Part shown: positions 16,556 through 25,130 of the stretch, in pieces
Numbering within the stretch: the stretch's first letter is position 1
Layout of the letters: every line of letters begins with the position of its first letter
Origin: UBA2965 sp036526135
GTDB taxonomy: Bacteria; Pseudomonadota; Gammaproteobacteria; Pseudomonadales; Azotimanducaceae
NCBI GenBank assembly: GCA_036526135.1
Contig: DATCZA010000017.1
Location: 186,001 to 250,000 of the forward strand
Length of the DNA stretch: 64,000 nucleotides
Reading direction: 5' to 3'
Program-made: the position numbers and the translations under genes
The notes under the pieces: model-generated
What the model was told of the DNA's origin: nothing
What the model saw: only the letters and a program-made list of their open reading frames with translations
The model's database searches: none

Positions 16556-16867
16556 TCAGTTGGCGGGCGGCGCCTGGCGGCGACCGGCGCTGGGGCAACC
16601 GAGGCAACGCACAAACGTTTCGTTGACGGGGCCCATGACCAGCGCGTCCGCGGACTCGCCGACGTTTCCGCCAAGTGCCGAGAACGGCAAGCTGACGACG
16701 AATACTGCGGCGCCGATTGCCGTCATGGCGACGCCAAGGGGCCTGGCGACGACAAGATCGCCCGTCATCGTGAATGCAGAGGGTGAGTCCTCCGGCGCAG
16801 CAAGTGCCGGAGTGGCCATGAACAGGGCCAGGGTGAATGCCAGAATTGCGCGTTTCATTCGCTTCAT
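16556..16867 (-). CDS. Small secreted protein of unknown function
   Basis: 103 residues from ATG at 16867, chosen because AAGGA lies five bases upstream (an ATG at 16885 would add six residues). A signal peptide ends at ALA-AP (about residue 23). The mature part holds one hydrophobic stretch (LGVAMTAIGAAVFVVSLPFSAL) and a short C-terminal FVRCLGCP with two Cys. Similar small exported proteins lie between coaD and mutM in pseudomonads, sometimes mislabelled multidrug transporter. It could be a periplasmic protein with a membrane hairpin. I do not recognise a function. Confidence 0.72.
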   Translation of the reverse strand: MKRMKRAILAFTLALFMATPALAAPEDSPSAFTMTGDLVVARPLGVAMTAIGAAVFVVSLPFSALGGNVGESADALVMGPVNETFVRCLGCPSAGRRQAPPAN

Positions 16868-16929
16868 GTCCTTTTTGCTAGTCAACCGCCCTCGACCCTT
16901 TTCCTGGTGCCGAGCGCACCGCGCCTACT

Positions 16930-17802
16930 TTAGCGATTGCGTCCGCTAAAACTTTGGGCGCCTTGGCAATTTGGACAAAAAACGGTAGCTCGCTGCCCGG
17001 TGCGGGTCCCTTTGAGCGGCGTCGCGCAGCGACGGCAGGGCAATCCGAGCCGGCCATAGACGTTGAGCGACTGCTTGAAATAACCCGGATTGCCATCCTG
17101 GTTGACAAAATCTCTCAATGTGGTGCCGCCCATGTCGATGGCTTCCGTCAGCACCTGCTTGATGGCCGCCACCAGCCGATCGTAGCCAAGCCTGGTGACA
17201 CGGCCTGCCCGTGCCGTAGGCCGCAGGCCGGCCAGGAACAGTGCCTCGTTGGCATAGATGTTCCCGACGCCCACCACCACCCTGCCGTCCATGACAAAGT
17301 TCTTGACGGCAACCCGGCGGCCTCTGGCCGCCCGCTTCAGATACTCTCCCGAGAAGGCCTCAGAGAGCGGCTCCGGGCCGAGCCCCGCCAGGAGCCAGTG
17401 GGCTTCGGCCTCACCCGGCTGCCAGTGCAGGCTGCCGAACCGACGCGGGTCATTCAGCCGAAGCACGCGCGTCGCGGCCCCCTCGCCCTCCGATGCGAGG
17501 GCCAACTCCACGTGATCGTGGGGCAGGTAGGGCGAGCCCTGGGGCAGAACCCGCAGGTTTCCAGACATGCCCAGGTGGATGATGAGACTGCCCGCAGCGC
17601 CCAGGGCCGATGGCTCGAGCTCGAATATGAGGTACTTGGCCCGGCGCCTGACTCTGGCTATCCGGGAACCGCGCAGCTCATCGGGTAGCTGCACCGGCCA
17701 GCGCAGATTGGGGTTGCGCAGATTCCAGTCGAGCAGGTAGCGCCCGTCGACCAGGGGTGCTACGCCGCGGCGGGTGGTCTCGACTTCAGGTAGTTCGGGC
17801 AC
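16930..17802 (-). CDS. mutM: Formamidopyrimidine-DNA glycosylase (Fpg)
   Basis: 290 residues. It removes 8-oxoguanine and formamidopyrimidines and cuts the abasic site. The N-terminal PELPEVETTRRGV supplies the catalytic Pro (after Met removal) and Glu. RRRAKYLIFEL contains the beta-loop Lys. VGVGNIYANEALF is the H2TH helix, and the C-terminal zinc finger is CRRCATP...CPNCQ with four Cys. It is 28 bases downstream of rpmG, and the order rpmB-rpmG-mutM is common in Gammaproteobacteria. Confidence 0.96.
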   Translation of the reverse strand: MPELPEVETTRRGVAPLVDGRYLLDWNLRNPNLRWPVQLPDELRGSRIARVRRRAKYLIFELEPSALGAAGSLIIHLGMSGNLRVLPQGSPYLPHDHVELALASEGEGAATRVLRLNDPRRFGSLHWQPGEAEAHWLLAGLGPEPLSEAFSGEYLKRAARGRRVAVKNFVMDGRVVVGVGNIYANEALFLAGLRPTARAGRVTRLGYDRLVAAIKQVLTEAIDMGGTTLRDFVNQDGNPGYFKQSLNVYGRLGLPCRRCATPLKGTRTGQRATVFCPNCQGAQSFSGRNR

Positions 17803-17830
17803 CGATCAGCAGGGGGCGCTGATCCGCCGG

Positions 17831-17986
17831 TTACTTGATCTTCGCTTCGGTATAGACGACGTGCTTGCGGACGACGGGATCGTACTTCTTCATCTCCAGC
17901 TTGTCCGGCGTCGTACGCTTGTTCTTATCGGTGGTGTAGTAGTGTCCGGTGCCCGCACTGGAAACCAGCTTTATCTTGTCGCGCAT
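17831..17986 (-). CDS. rpmG: 50S ribosomal protein L33
   Basis: 51 residues, too short for most ORF cut-offs. Translation of the reverse strand gives the standard L33: it begins MRDKIKLVSSAGTGHYYTT and ends VVYTEAKIK. It has no CxxC zinc motifs, so it is the zinc-free form. It starts 25 bases after rpmB and ends 28 bases before mutM, so it is probably co-transcribed with both. Confidence 0.95.
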   Translation of the reverse strand: MRDKIKLVSSAGTGHYYTTDKNKRTTPDKLEMKKYDPVVRKHVVYTEAKIK

Positions 17987-18011
17987 CTGTCTTTACCTGC
18001 CGTTAGCCCAC

Positions 18012-18248
18012 TCAGACCTTCTCGCCGCGCTTGCGCATGTCGGCAAGGACCTGATCGATGCCCAGCTTATCGATTATGCGCATGCCCTGGGACGAAACCT
18101 TCAGCCGCACGAAGCGCTTCTCGCTGTCAACCCAGAAGCGATGGTAATGCAGGTTAGGCGAAAAACGCCGGCGCGTCTTGTTGTGCGCATGACTGACGTT
18201 GTTGCCGGTGATCGGCCGCTTACCCGTTACCTGACAAACGCGCGACAT
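18012..18248 (-). CDS. rpmB: 50S ribosomal protein L28
   Basis: 78 residues, the standard L28 length, starting MSRVCQVTGKRPITGNNVSH with the NKTRRRFSPNLHYHRFW core. A longer upstream reading exists, but ATG at 18248 is the family start. It is zinc-free (only one Cys). It precedes rpmG, the usual rpmB-rpmG pair, and radC lies 73 bases upstream on the same strand. Confidence 0.96.
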   Translation of the reverse strand: MSRVCQVTGKRPITGNNVSHAHNKTRRRFSPNLHYHRFWVDSEKRFVRLKVSSQGMRIIDKLGIDQVLADMRKRGEKV

Positions 18249-18321
18249 GGTCCCGTTTTCCTGGCGAAAAAGAGGCGCGTTTATACCAGAGCGCCCTTCG
18301 GCCGGCAACAGCCGGCCGCGT

Positions 18322-18996
18322 TCAGAGCAGGCCTCGCTCGGCGAAGGAGACCTGGCAACCGCGCCCGATCACGACGTGATCGAGCACGCACACCTCCAGC
18401 CGCTCCAGCAGCGCTTTGAGCTCTTCGGTGATCTGGACGTCGCTGGCGCTCGGCTCGGCGACGCCGGAGGGATGGTTGTGAGCGAAAATCACCGCCGCCG
18501 CGTTGAGCTCCAGAGTCCGTTTAAGCACCTCTCTTGGATGCACGCTGGCCCGATCCAGCGATCCGAGAAACATCTTCTCGAAGGCGATGAACCGATGCCT
18601 GGCGTCCAGGAACAGGCAGGCGAACACTTCCCGCTGCAAACTGCCGAGCTGATGCTTGAGAAAGTCGGTCACGGCCCGAGAGTCACCCATCAGACGGCCG
18701 CCGCCGAGGCCGGCACGCAGGTACCGCTCGGCGACCCCCAGGCTGGCTTTCAGCGCGGCGGCTTTCGCCGGCCCCATCCCAGGCATTCCGAGCAGGCGAT
18801 CGGGAGAGGCGTCCAGCAGCTTGCCGATGTGCCCAAAACGCCGAAGCAGCGAGCGCGCATACGTAACCGGGTCCTGGGGGCCGTGCCCGGTTCTTAGGCA
18901 CACGGCGAGCAGCTCGGCGTCCGTCAGACGATCGGGTCCGGCCTGGAGAAGACGATTTCGGGGCTGGTCACTGTCAGGCCATTTGACCGTGGCCAT
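18322..18996 (-). CDS. radC: RadC family protein (JAB/MPN domain)
   Basis: 224 residues. N-terminal helix-hairpin-helix-like region LLGMPGMGPAKAAALKAS (about 67-84), then an MPN/JAB metalloprotease-like domain with AVIFAHNHPSG and an Asp eleven residues on (SASDVQ), a complete JAMM metal set. Once thought to be a DNA repair protein, RadC has no proven cellular role. Its position beside rpmB-rpmG and divergent from coaBC is conserved in Gammaproteobacteria. Confidence 0.94.
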   Translation of the reverse strand: MATVKWPDSDQPRNRLLQAGPDRLTDAELLAVCLRTGHGPQDPVTYARSLLRRFGHIGKLLDASPDRLLGMPGMGPAKAAALKASLGVAERYLRAGLGGGRLMGDSRAVTDFLKHQLGSLQREVFACLFLDARHRFIAFEKMFLGSLDRASVHPREVLKRTLELNAAAVIFAHNHPSGVAEPSASDVQITEELKALLERLEVCVLDHVVIGRGCQVSFAERGLL

Positions 18997-19076
18997 GGGA
19001 AAACCTCCTGCGGCGAATCGGTGGCGGTGGTATCTTTAGGCTCAATCAGTTTCCAGCCAGGCCCAACAGCTAAACG

Positions 19077-20354
19077 ATGACGCAGCCAGACAACCAGGCG
19101 CCGGCAAATCTCGGGGGCAGAAAGATCCTACTCGGGGTCAGCGGAGGCATCGCGGCGTACAAGGCCCCAATTCTTGTGCGCCTTCTGCGACAGGCCGGGG
19201 CAGACGTCCAGGTGGTTCTGACCCGCAGCGCGACGCGGTTCGTCACCGCGACTACCCTGCAGGCCGTCTCCGGCAGGCCCATCAGGGACGACCTCTGGGA
19301 CGCCGCGGCCGAAGCCGCCATGGGCCACATCGAGCTCGCCCGCTGGGCCGACGCCGTGCTCATCGCCCCGGCAACTGCCGAGATGCTCAGCCGGCTTGCC
19401 ACCGGCCGCGCCGACGACCTGCTGACGACCCTGGTTCTGGCCACTAGAGCGCCGATCTTCGTCGCTCCCGCGATGAACAACGCCATGTGGGATCACCCGG
19501 CCACCCAGCGCAATGCGAGCACCCTGACAGACCGGGGCGTGAACGTGCTGGGGCCCGACAGCGGCGAGCAGGCGTGCGGGGAATTCGGTCCGGGCCGCAT
19601 GCGCGAGCCCGCGGATCTGGTTGCCGACCTGTGTGCGTCTTTCGAGCCTAAGGACCATCTGCTGGCCGGCAAGAACGTCCTCGTTACAGCCGGGCCCACC
19701 CGCGAGGCCATCGACCCGGTTCGCTACGTAACCAACCACAGCTCCGGAAAGCAGGGGTACGCCATGGCCGCCGCCGCACGGGCCGCCGGTGCCCAGGTGA
19801 CCCTGATCTCCGGACCCGTGCACCTCCCCACACCCATCGGCGTGCGGCGCATCGACGTCACGAGCGCCGCAGAGATGCACCAGGCCGTCCTGGCACACGC
19901 CAGCACTTGCGACGTGTTCATCGGCGTGGCCGCGGTAGCCGATTATCGTCCCGACCGCGCTCATGACCAGAAGATAAAGAAAACCGACACAGGATCCGGC
20001 GAATCGGGCCTCTCCTTGAGACTGGTCGAGAACCCGGACATCATCGCCGGCGTATCCAGCCTGGAGCGACGTCCTTTCGTCGTCGGGTTCGCCGCCGAGA
20101 CCCACGATGCGTTGAGCCACGCGCGCGACAAGCGCAAGCGCAAGGGCATGGACCTCATCGTCGTCAACGACGTGTCGGATTCGAGCATTGGTTTCAACAG
20201 CGACCAGAATGCTGCCACGGTCATCTGGGAAGACGGAGAGCTGTCGATTCCGCGGCAGGGCAAGGACCTCGTTGCCCGCGCGGTGATCGATCTGATTGCC
20301 CGGCAGATACGCGACCCGTTAGCGGGCGCAAACCCCGAACGCATCGCAAAATAG
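19077..20354 (+). CDS. coaBC: Bifunctional phosphopantothenoylcysteine decarboxylase / phosphopantothenate-cysteine ligase
   Basis: 425 residues. The N-terminal CoaC flavoprotein domain (about 15-185) has GVSGGIAAYKAP, MGHIELARWADAV with the catalytic His, PAMNNAMW and the Cys of EQACGEFGPGRM. The C-terminal CoaB ligase domain (about 195-410) has VTAGPTREAIDPVRYVTNHSSG and KIKK. Together they make 4'-phosphopantetheine for CoA. In both E. coli and Pseudomonas dut follows; here algC follows after 71 bases and dut is absent. Confidence 0.96.
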   Translation: MTQPDNQAPANLGGRKILLGVSGGIAAYKAPILVRLLRQAGADVQVVLTRSATRFVTATTLQAVSGRPIRDDLWDAAAEAAMGHIELARWADAVLIAPATAEMLSRLATGRADDLLTTLVLATRAPIFVAPAMNNAMWDHPATQRNASTLTDRGVNVLGPDSGEQACGEFGPGRMREPADLVADLCASFEPKDHLLAGKNVLVTAGPTREAIDPVRYVTNHSSGKQGYAMAAAARAAGAQVTLISGPVHLPTPIGVRRIDVTSAAEMHQAVLAHASTCDVFIGVAAVADYRPDRAHDQKIKKTDTGSGESGLSLRLVENPDIIAGVSSLERRPFVVGFAAETHDALSHARDKRKRKGMDLIVVNDVSDSSIGFNSDQNAATVIWEDGELSIPRQGKDLVARAVIDLIARQIRDPLAGANPERIAK

Positions 20355-20425
20355 CGCGCGGCGCTGGATTGCCCTGGCATATCCGCATTACCATTGCCCC
20401 GCCCCGGACGCCTGGATCCTGACCC

Positions 20426-22906
20426 TTGGAAAGCGACAAAGACGACCAGCCCGCCGCCAAGAAGACCACCGGAAAGCCCGCTAAGAAGAGATCAAAGCCC
20501 GCTCCCACCGGCGCGTTCGGCTCGACGGTCTGGGCACCGCTTCTCGGCACTCTCGGCGTGGTCTGCGCCTTCGCGCTGCTTTGGCTGCAGCTGATCGAAT
20601 CCGGCAACGCCAATCATCGAGAGTTGCAGACGGCCGTGCACCGCGACTTCCTCGTCGCCCACTTCAACGACCGCATAGCCAATCTGCGCAATCAGGTGCG
20701 CTCCATCGCGAGAACGCGCACCGTCACCGAGGCAGCCACCAGCGAAGACCCGGCCACCATCGCCGATGCAGGCAGCGCGCTGAGCGACCTGTCCGCCTTT
20801 GCCCTGCGCGTGGACATCTTCCGGCCAGGCCAGGCCGTCCTGGACAAAGAAGCCGAGGTGCCAATTTCCTACGCCGCCCTCGATCTGATCAGAAGAGCCG
20901 AGGCCGCGGCGATGGTGGGGCCCGAGGGCGCATCGATCAATCAGCGCGGTTATGTCTACATGGCTGCGCAGATTGGAGAGCCGGGCTCCCGCGCCGGGGT
21001 GTTGTTCGCCGTGGTCTCTCCGGACTTTTTCCTGAGCGGGCTGGCCTGGCTGGATGAGCGCATCGGGCGCGTGCGCATCGAGCAGCTCTCCGAGAGCGTC
21101 GACCCCATCGAGATTTTCGGCTGGGGCGGCCAATCCGACCCCGCCGCCGCGGAGATCGTCACGCTGGAGAACCAGAAATGGAATCTCGTCTTTGAGCCCG
21201 GTTCGGCGATTCTGCAGCCGGTGACCAAGATGGTCGACCTGGCACTGCCATTCGGGGTCGCCCTTCTGCTGGTAATCGCCGGCGGATACCTCTCCACCAC
21301 GCGCGTTACCAAGCGTCTGCGCCAGGCCGCCGCCGCCATGCCGGTGCAGGCCCAACCGCCCGAGGAAGCGCCAGCGGAGGAGACGGCCGTCGAGGAGGAA
21401 GCCGAGCCCGTCGGCGAGGAGGCCGAGCCGGGAGCGGGAGCGGCAAGCACGCTGCCCAGCCGCGGCTTTACCGACGACGCCAAGGACAACTTCGGCATCG
21501 AGGTCAGCGAGGAAGTGTCTCTGGGCGAGATGGGGATCGATCTGGACCCGCAGATATTCCGGGCCTACGACATTCGCGGCATCGTCACCGATAATCTGAC
21601 CGAGGACGTCGTGTACTGGATCGGGCGGGCGTTTGCCGCCGAGGCGCTGGCCCAGGAGCAGACCCGGGCGGCCGTAGGCCGCGATGGCCGACACTCGAGC
21701 GAGGCGCTGCGCACCGCGCTCATCAAGGGCCTGACCGATGGCGGTCTCGACGTCGCCGATGTCGGCGAGGTGCCGACCCCGCTGCTCTACTTTGCCACCC
21801 ACGCTCTGGACCTGGGCACGGGCATCATGATCACGGGCAGCCACAACCCACCCGAGTACAACGGGCTGAAGATGATGATCGCTGGGGACACCCTCGCGGA
21901 AGAACGCATCCAGCGGCTCAAGGAGCGGCTGGAGAACAACGAGCTGTCTGAGGGCGAGGGCGACGTGGAAGAAGTCGACATCGTCCGCTACTACATAGAC
22001 AGCGCGCTGGACGACATCGTGGTCGCCCAGCAGCTCAAGGTCGTCGTCGACTGCGGCAACGGCGTGGCGGGTGCCGTCGCGCCCGTGCTTCTGGAGGAAG
22101 CCGGCTGCGAGGTCGTCCCGCTTTACTGCGACGTCAACGGCGATTTCCCCAACCACCATCCGGATCCGGCGGACCCAAAGAACCTGGAAGACCTGATCAC
22201 CGTGGTCCAGGCCGAATCCGCCGACCTGGGACTCGCCTTCGACGGCGACGGCGATCGCCTGGGAGTTGTGACCTCTTCCGGCCAGATCATCTGGCCGGAC
22301 AGGCTGCTGATGCTGTTCGCCCAGGATATCGTGAGCCGGAATCCGGGTGCCGACATCGTCTACGACGTGAAGTGCAGCCGGCATCTGAACGCCATCATCG
22401 GAGACCACGGCGGGCGGCCCATCATGTGGAAGACCGGACACTCCCACATCAAGGCGAAGCTCAAGGAGACCGGAGCGCTGCTGGGCGGAGAGTTCAGCGG
22501 TCACATCTGCTTCAACGATCGGTGGTACGGGTTCGACGACGCCCTCTACTCCGCGGCACGGCTGCTGGAAATCCTCGGCGCCGAGGGCGGCACCGTGGAC
22601 GAGGTGTTCGAGCAGTTCCCCACGGGGCAAAGCACGCCCGAGCTCAAGATCCAGACCACGGAGGATGCGAAGTTCGGGATCATCGAGGAGCTCAGCAGGT
22701 CGGCCGATTTCGGCGACGGCACGGTCACCAGCATTGACGGGGTGCGCGTCGACTACCCCGACGGCTGGGGGCTGATCCGAGCCTCGAACACGAGCCCCGT
22801 GCTCACGCTACGTTTCGAGGCCGACGACGCCGAGGCGCTCGCGCGCATTCAGTCGGATTTCGCGGTGCAGATCGCAAAGGTCGACCCCTCGCTGAAGATC
22901 TCCTGA
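20426..22906 (+). CDS. algC: Phosphomannomutase/phosphoglucomutase AlgC with membrane-bound N-terminal region
   Basis: 826 residues. The first 35 are Lys-rich. They are followed by a membrane helix (about 37-57), a periplasmic sensor-like segment of about 200 residues, a second helix (about 270-290) and an acidic Pro/Glu linker. The catalytic domain (about 375-826) has the phosphoserine loop MITGSHNPPEYNG, the metal loop FDGDGDRLG, the sugar loop GGEFSGHICF and the phosphate loop RASNTSPVL. It interconverts mannose and glucose 1- and 6-phosphates for LPS and exopolysaccharide. P. aeruginosa AlgC has a similar long N-terminal extension. The start is TTG at 20426, with a weak ribosome site, so a later start is possible. 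Confidence 0.92.
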   Translation: MESDKDDQPAAKKTTGKPAKKRSKPAPTGAFGSTVWAPLLGTLGVVCAFALLWLQLIESGNANHRELQTAVHRDFLVAHFNDRIANLRNQVRSIARTRTVTEAATSEDPATIADAGSALSDLSAFALRVDIFRPGQAVLDKEAEVPISYAALDLIRRAEAAAMVGPEGASINQRGYVYMAAQIGEPGSRAGVLFAVVSPDFFLSGLAWLDERIGRVRIEQLSESVDPIEIFGWGGQSDPAAAEIVTLENQKWNLVFEPGSAILQPVTKMVDLALPFGVALLLVIAGGYLSTTRVTKRLRQAAAAMPVQAQPPEEAPAEETAVEEEAEPVGEEAEPGAGAASTLPSRGFTDDAKDNFGIEVSEEVSLGEMGIDLDPQIFRAYDIRGIVTDNLTEDVVYWIGRAFAAEALAQEQTRAAVGRDGRHSSEALRTALIKGLTDGGLDVADVGEVPTPLLYFATHALDLGTGIMITGSHNPPEYNGLKMMIAGDTLAEERIQRLKERLENNELSEGEGDVEEVDIVRYYIDSALDDIVVAQQLKVVVDCGNGVAGAVAPVLLEEAGCEVVPLYCDVNGDFPNHHPDPADPKNLEDLITVVQAESADLGLAFDGDGDRLGVVTSSGQIIWPDRLLMLFAQDIVSRNPGADIVYDVKCSRHLNAIIGDHGGRPIMWKTGHSHIKAKLKETGALLGGEFSGHICFNDRWYGFDDALYSAARLLEILGAEGGTVDEVFEQFPTGQSTPELKIQTTEDAKFGIIEELSRSADFGDGTVTSIDGVRVDYPDGWGLIRASNTSPVLTLRFEADDAEALARIQSDFAVQIAKVDPSLKIS

Positions 22907-22910
22907 AGCC

Positions 22911-23831
22911 ATGCCGATCTCCGAATCCCAAGCCCGCAACATCGCGAGCGTACTGACCGAGGCGCTTCCTTATATACAGCGATTCCACGGCGGCACCGTG
23001 GTGGTCAAGTACGGCGGCAACGCCATGGTGGACGAGACGCTCAAAACGACCTTCGCGCGCGACGTCGTGCTTCTGAAGCTGGTCGGTCTGAATCCCATCA
23101 TCGTCCATGGCGGCGGGCCGCAGATCGGCGAGCTCCTGGATCGGCTCAACATTCCCACCCGCTTCGTCAAAGGCATGCGGGTCACGGACGCCGAGACCAT
23201 GGACGTGGTGGAGATGGTTCTCGGCGGGCTGGTGAATCAGGACATCGTATCCCTGATCAACAAGAACGGCGGTCGCGCCGTGGGGATAACGGGTAAAGAC
23301 GGCGATCTGATCAGGGCGCGCCGGCTGGCGCTGAGCGCCGACGCGGCGGAGCTCGCCCCGTCGGAGATCATCGACATCGGCCACGTCGGCGAGGTCGAAA
23401 GCGTCAACCCGGCCGTCCTGGACGCCCTCGTGCGCAGCAACTTCATCCCGGTGATCGCGCCCATTGGCGTGGGGCCCGATGGCGAGTCCTACAACATCAA
23501 TGCCGACCTCGTCGCAGGCCGCCTGGCGGAGGAGCTGCGCGCAGAAAAGTTGATACTGCTGACCAACACCGCCGGCATCCTGGACGCCAATGGCCAGACA
23601 CTCACCTCGCTGAGCGTCGCGGAGATCAACGAGCTCATCGCCGCGGGCACCATCGGCTCGGGCATGCTGCCCAAGGCGCAGTGCGCCGTGTCCGCTGCCG
23701 AGCGCGGCGTAGGGAGCACACAGATCATCGACGGAACCATACCTCACGCTCTCCTGCTGGAAATCTTCACCGATGCCGGAATCGGTACGCAGATCACCAC
23801 CGCCGAGGCGAGCGGGTCCGATGCCTCCTAG
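22911..23831 (+). CDS. argB: N-acetylglutamate kinase
   Basis: 306 residues. It phosphorylates N-acetylglutamate in arginine synthesis. Motifs are VVKYGGNAMVD (phosphate loop with catalytic Lys), IVHGGGPQIGELL, SYNINADLVAG, and the end loop GSGMLPKAQCA. The N-terminal helix ESQARNIASVLTEALPYIQRF is that of the hexameric, arginine-inhibited type. It lies 4 bases after algC and overlaps slmA by 11 bases. The order coaBC-(dut)-algC-argB matches Pseudomonas apart from the missing dut. Confidence 0.96.
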   Translation: MPISESQARNIASVLTEALPYIQRFHGGTVVVKYGGNAMVDETLKTTFARDVVLLKLVGLNPIIVHGGGPQIGELLDRLNIPTRFVKGMRVTDAETMDVVEMVLGGLVNQDIVSLINKNGGRAVGITGKDGDLIRARRLALSADAAELAPSEIIDIGHVGEVESVNPAVLDALVRSNFIPVIAPIGVGPDGESYNINADLVAGRLAEELRAEKLILLTNTAGILDANGQTLTSLSVAEINELIAAGTIGSGMLPKAQCAVSAAERGVGSTQIIDGTIPHALLLEIFTDAGIGTQITTAEASGSDAS

Positions 23832-24405
23832 ATCGGGCCGCCGCGACGAAATTCTCAGCGCGTTCGCGCGAATGCTGGAAAGCAACCCGGGAACGCGGAT
23901 AACCACCGCCGCCCTGGCCGGCCAGATCGGGGTATCCGAGGCCGCCCTCTACCGGCACTTTCCCAGCAAGGCAAAAATGATCGAGGGGCTCATCGAGTTC
24001 ATCGAGGAGAGCCTCTTCAGCCGCATCAATCGCATTCTCGCAGAGGAGGCCAGCGCCGCGGCCCGCTGCCGGGCCGTGCTGTGGCTGCTGCTTTCCTTCG
24101 CCGAGCGGAATCCGGGACTGGCGCGCTTGCTGGTCGGGGACGCCCTGCAGGGCGAGACCCAACGGCTTCGGGCGCGCATGCGCCAGGTTTTCGAGCGGCT
24201 GGAAACCGAGCTTCGGTCGATCATCCGGGACTGGTCGGCCGCCCGGGTGCCGGCACCAACGCTCGGTGCCACGACGGCCGCCAACCTGCTCCTGGCCAGT
24301 GCGGAGGGTCGCATCAGCCAGTTCGTTCGAAGCGAATTTCGCGCGCTGCCGACCTCCGGCTGGGAGGAACAGTGGAAGGCTCTGGAAGGGGCCGTCTTCG
24401 GCTAG
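23821..24405 (+). CDS. slmA: Nucleoid occlusion factor SlmA (TetR fold)
   Basis: 194 residues (E. coli 198). A TetR-type helix-turn-helix spans about 25-50 (ITTAALAGQIGVSEAALYRHF), followed by an all-helical C-terminal domain ending FRALPTSGWEEQW, a SlmA hallmark. SlmA binds chromosomal sites and blocks FtsZ assembly over the nucleoid. The ATG at 23821 overlaps argB; upstream in-frame codons belong to argB. In E. coli it also lies between dut and pyrE. Confidence 0.92.
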   Translation: MPPRSGRRDEILSAFARMLESNPGTRITTAALAGQIGVSEAALYRHFPSKAKMIEGLIEFIEESLFSRINRILAEEASAAARCRAVLWLLLSFAERNPGLARLLVGDALQGETQRLRARMRQVFERLETELRSIIRDWSAARVPAPTLGATTAANLLLASAEGRISQFVRSEFRALPTSGWEEQWKALEGAVFG

Positions 24406-24429
24406 CCAGCCAAGGAACGGCAAACGCCC

Positions 24430-25092
24430 TCAGTTCGTTTCCGTAACCGCGCTGATGGCCGTCTGCTCGACACAGATTTCCTGGCGGAAAAGAGCCCGAT
24501 CACGGGCGAAACGTTCCTTGGCTTTCGCCTGCTCATGGCGGCGCTGAACGATCTCCGTCTCCAGGCTCCTCACCTGAACCTGGGACCTCTCGATATTGGC
24601 GATGAGGGAAGTGTCCAGTTCCTTGCCGGAGCGCTCGAGTCGGGCAGCGGTGGCCTCGAAGCCGTCTTTCTGGCTTTGCGCGCGCTCGAGGTTGAACTCG
24701 GCGTTCGCAATGCGCTGCTCTAGAGATTCCAGCATCTGCTCTTCTGCGTTCTCGATATCGAGCTCAGACTGGTACACCGAATAGACGCGCTCGAGCGCGT
24801 CTTCGCACGCCTTGCGGGCGGCCGCTTCCTGTTCCAGCCTGGCGATTTCCTCAGGGCTCTTCTGGGCCTCCACGACCTCGATCACCCGCCCGCTGCCGGC
24901 GTCGACGATCTCGTAGCCGAACTTGACCCGGTCGCTGGGGATGGTGTGAGAGATCGCTATGTGACCGCTGGCATCGAGATACCGGTACAGGCGATTGGCC
25001 GAAGCCCAGGACGGCATCAGGAGGATCGCCACCATGATCAAGACCGCCGCCCGCGGGCGACATCGGAAATTGCCTCGGTATCGTGTTCCCAT
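24430..25092 (-). CDS. Exported coiled-coil protein with N-terminal DUF4124-like segment
   Basis: 220 residues from ATG at 25092 (an earlier in-frame start would overlap pyrE). A signal peptide ends near SWASA-NR (about residue 33). The next 40 residues, RLYRYLDASGHIAISHTIP, resemble the DUF4124 pattern Y+(Y/W)xDxxGxxxxSDxxP. From about 75 to 210 it is nearly all charged helix with heptad character, so a long coiled coil. The gene follows pyrE by 38 bases and is convergent with slmA. Its function is unknown; it may be a periplasmic structural or adaptor protein. Confidence 0.75.
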   Translation of the reverse strand: MGTRYRGNFRCRPRAAVLIMVAILLMPSWASANRLYRYLDASGHIAISHTIPSDRVKFGYEIVDAGSGRVIEVVEAQKSPEEIARLEQEAAARKACEDALERVYSVYQSELDIENAEEQMLESLEQRIANAEFNLERAQSQKDGFEATAARLERSGKELDTSLIANIERSQVQVRSLETEIVQRRHEQAKAKERFARDRALFRQEICVEQTAISAVTETN

Positions 25093-25130
25093 CAATCGCT
25101 CAATCGTCGAGTTATGAGCGACTAGCCGGT

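Noticed and set aside
20492..22630. 712-codon open frame antisense to algC
   Set aside because: It mirrors the codon pattern of a well-identified gene in GC-rich DNA and encodes low-complexity sequence with no domain. The same applies to long antisense frames over mnmE (57665-59410), glmU (44623-46134), atpD and enoyl-CoA hydratase.
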